Assembly: GCA_038211615.1 (NCBI GenBank)
Contig: JBBQVL010000070.1
Location: 1-23,990, forward strand
Reading direction: 5' to 3'
DNA: 23,990 bases
DNA from: DASWJZ01 sp038211615
Lineage (GTDB): Bacteria > Pseudomonadota > Alphaproteobacteria > Rhizobiales > Afifellaceae
Below, one piece after another: positions 22,284-23,990 of this stretch. The notes under the pieces were generated by a model. That model saw only the letters and a list, made by a program, of their open reading frames with translations. It ran no database searches and had not been told where the DNA came from. The translations under genes were made by a program, and so were the position numbers. Position 1 is the stretch's first letter. The number at the start of each line of letters is the position of its first letter.

Positions 22284-23687
22284 ATGGCTACGACAACCAC
22301 AACGTCTCCCGGCGGCCAGTCCGAACGCCTGCAGCTGCTGCGCGTCCTCGGGCCGGGACATGTCTGGGCGCTCGGCGTCGGCATCGTGCTCGTCGGCGAG
22401 TACATGGGCTGGAATTTTTCCATCGGCAAAGGCGGGATGATTGCCGGCCTTGTCGCCTGCTGGGTGGCGGGCCTGCTCTACACCTGCGTCGCCATGATAG
22501 ATTCGGAGGTGACCTCGACCGTTGCCGCCGCCGGCGGACAATACGCGCAGGCCAAGCACATCGTCGGCCCGCTGATGGCGTTCAACGTCGGGCTCTTCCT
22601 GGTGCTCGCCTACACGATGCTGGAAGCCGGCAATGCCATCACGATCGGCTTTCTGCTCGACACGGTCGCCAACATGCAGGGACATGCCGGGCTCAGCCAG
22701 AAGCCGTTCATCATCCTTTCCATCCTGTTCCTCGCGTGGCTCAACTATCGCGGCGTTCTGGCGACGCTGAACTTCAATCTGGTGATCACCGCGATCGCCT
22801 TTATCGCCATCATCGTGCTGTTCCTGGCGGTGGAGTTCGGCGTCTCTGCCAGCCCGCTCGATTTCACCGCCGTCACGGACGAGCCGCTTCCCTACGGCTG
22901 GATCGGAATGCTCGCGGCCCTGCATTTTGGCCTCTGGTACTATCTCGGAATCGAGGGGACTACGCAGGCGGCGGAAGAGGTGCGCTCGCCACCCCGCTCG
23001 CTCCCCTACGGCACCATGGCCGGAATCATCACGCTGGTGATCGCGGCGACGCTGACCTGGTACGTTTGCTCGGGGCTCATCCCGTGGGAATACCTCGGCC
23101 AGTCCGGCACGCCGCTGTTCGACGCGACGCGCGTGACAGGCAGCCTGCCGCTGATGGTGCTGCTCTTCATCGGGACGATCTTCTCGACTCTCGCCTCGGC
23201 GAATGGCTGCATCAACGACGCCTCGCGGGCGTGGTTCTCGATGGGGCGCGACCGCTACCTGCCGATCTGGTTCGGCGCCGTGCATCCGCGCTACCGCACG
23301 CCGTACCGGTCGATCGTCTTCCTGGTGCCGATCGCGCTCATCTTCGCGCTCGGCGCGCCGCTCGACCAGGTGGTCACCTTCTCGATCCTGTCAGGCCTCC
23401 TCGGCTACACCTTCATGTCGTTCAACATGGTGATGTTCCGGCGGAAGTGGCCGCTCGATTCGATCAAGCGGGGCTATGTGCATCCGTTCCATCCGCTGCC
23501 GGCCGCGGTGCTGCTCGTGCTCTGCGCGGCGACCTACATCGCGATCTTCCTCGGCTACGGCACGCAGCTCATCGCCATGATGTTCTTCTTCATCCTGGCG
23601 TCGCTGTGGTTCCACTTCTGGCGCTACCGTTTCGTGAGGCGCGGCGACCAGTTCACCATGCCGTGGCCGCGGCCGAAGGGCTATTGA
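22284..23687 (+). CDS. APC superfamily amino acid/amine permease (ethanolamine permease-like)
   Basis: A 467-residue polytopic transporter with about 12 helices. Helix 1 carries a GVGIVLVGEYMGWNFSIGKG unwound segment typical of APC substrate sites, helix 3 has the AAGGQYAQAKHIVGPL block, and FGLWYYLGIEGTTQAAEE in helix 6 is the second unwound site with the conserved Glu. SRAWFSMGRDRYLPIWFG is the usual helix 8-9 loop. The protein looks closest to ethanolamine/amino acid:cation symporters of the EAT type. I prefer ATG 22284, since GAGGGGG lies 6 bases upstream of it and abuts the alternative ATG at 22278. It likely imports an amine or amino acid for the catabolic genes on the left; the exact substrate is inferred only. 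Confidence 0.9.
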   Translation: MATTTTTSPGGQSERLQLLRVLGPGHVWALGVGIVLVGEYMGWNFSIGKGGMIAGLVACWVAGLLYTCVAMIDSEVTSTVAAAGGQYAQAKHIVGPLMAFNVGLFLVLAYTMLEAGNAITIGFLLDTVANMQGHAGLSQKPFIILSILFLAWLNYRGVLATLNFNLVITAIAFIAIIVLFLAVEFGVSASPLDFTAVTDEPLPYGWIGMLAALHFGLWYYLGIEGTTQAAEEVRSPPRSLPYGTMAGIITLVIAATLTWYVCSGLIPWEYLGQSGTPLFDATRVTGSLPLMVLLFIGTIFSTLASANGCINDASRAWFSMGRDRYLPIWFGAVHPRYRTPYRSIVFLVPIALIFALGAPLDQVVTFSILSGLLGYTFMSFNMVMFRRKWPLDSIKRGYVHPFHPLPAAVLLVLCAATYIAIFLGYGTQLIAMMFFFILASLWFHFWRYRFVRRGDQFTMPWPRPKGY

Positions 23688-23735
23688 CGCCGGGGCGGGC
23701 CGTGATCGCTCCTCCCCGCCCGTCCTGATCCCGCC

Positions 23736-23990
23736 ATGTTTGCCGCGATCGCCATCGCGCTCCTCGCAGGATCAGGCGTGGCGGTCGTCTTTGCCATCGC
23801 GCGGCGCGACCACCGGGCGGCTCTCGCGAAGCGGGCGGGCCTTCTCGATCCGGCGGCGGCGCGCTTCGACGAGGCGCGGGTGCGGATCGCCGCCGACGGG
23901 TTTCCGATCCTGATCGCGCGGCTGGCCGACCGGCGGCCGATCAGGATCGAGCTCATTCCCGACACGCTCGTCACCCGGCGCCTGCCGCAG
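23736..23990 (+). CDS. hypothetical protein with N-terminal membrane segment, 3' end cut by the window edge
   Basis: An open frame of 85 codons from ATG 23736 to the right edge with no stop. It starts MFAAIAIALLAGSGVAVVFA, one clear hydrophobic helix or signal anchor, then a basic patch (RRDHRAALAKRAG) and a soluble region (VRIAADGFPILIARLADRRP, then IRIELIPDTLV). I do not recognise the family. It begins 48 bases after the permease on the same strand and could be the next gene of the same transcript. No strong ribosome binding site is seen. Confidence 0.6.
   Translation, partial: MFAAIAIALLAGSGVAVVFAIARRDHRAALAKRAGLLDPAAARFDEARVRIAADGFPILIARLADRRPIRIELIPDTLVTRRLPQ

Noticed and set aside
22200..23285. 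Open frame of 361 codons on the minus strand opposite the permease
   Set aside because: His/Arg/Asp-rich translation mirrors a hydrophobic membrane protein on the other strand, a classic antisense artefact.

Overview
The window reads as a GC-rich chromosomal stretch of an alphaproteobacterium, most likely Hyphomicrobiales (Rhizobiales). The evidence is the protein types (tsaD divergent from hemD, a mitofilin-like membrane protein between hemD and hemY, an EVE-domain protein near gpsA, DUF1761 and DUF1203 proteins) and strong G/C bias at third codon positions. I cannot name the genus. There is no rRNA, CRISPR array, transposase, integrase or phage gene, and no gene-free stretch longer than 300 bases.

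Region 1 (1-5.6 kb) is a loose set of small genes, mostly on the minus strand: a hypothetical gene cut by the left edge, a DUF1761 membrane protein, a DUF1203 protein, an ETFB-lysine-methyltransferase-like enzyme, a rhomboid protease, a class II self-inhibited Fic protein, an EVE-domain protein and a class I methyltransferase. Fic and its upstream region are visibly richer in A/T than their neighbours. A compact inverted-repeat element lies at 1391-1463.

Region 2 (5.6-12.4 kb) is conserved housekeeping. A minus-strand operon tsaD-NUDIX-gpsA has ATGA overlaps at both junctions. It faces a divergent hemD, mitofilin-like, hemY run. The hemC gene that commonly precedes hemD in this group is absent from this spot. 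A tRNA-Thr(CGT) closes the block.

Region 3 (12.4-23.7 kb) is an accessory catabolic locus. It holds an isopropylmalate-dehydrogenase-family enzyme, an amidase-signature amidase, a binuclear amidohydrolase, an M20 amidohydrolase, an SDR, a lambda-crystallin/3-hydroxyacyl-CoA-dehydrogenase-type enzyme and a beta-keto acid cleavage enzyme (BKACE). Next comes an XRE-cupin regulator divergent from a transport operon of three small membrane proteins and an APC permease. The inferred logic is: import an amino- or amide-containing compound, hydrolyse amide or N-acyl bonds, oxidise a beta-hydroxy acid to a beta-keto acid, and cleave it with acetyl-CoA. The substrate is unknown.

The best candidate for something undescribed is the transport operon (21.4-23.7 kb). 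Three tiny membrane proteins with about five predicted helices in total are packed 5-10 bases apart before an APC permease, behind a striking 29-bp dyad that also matches a sigma-54 (-24/-12) promoter.
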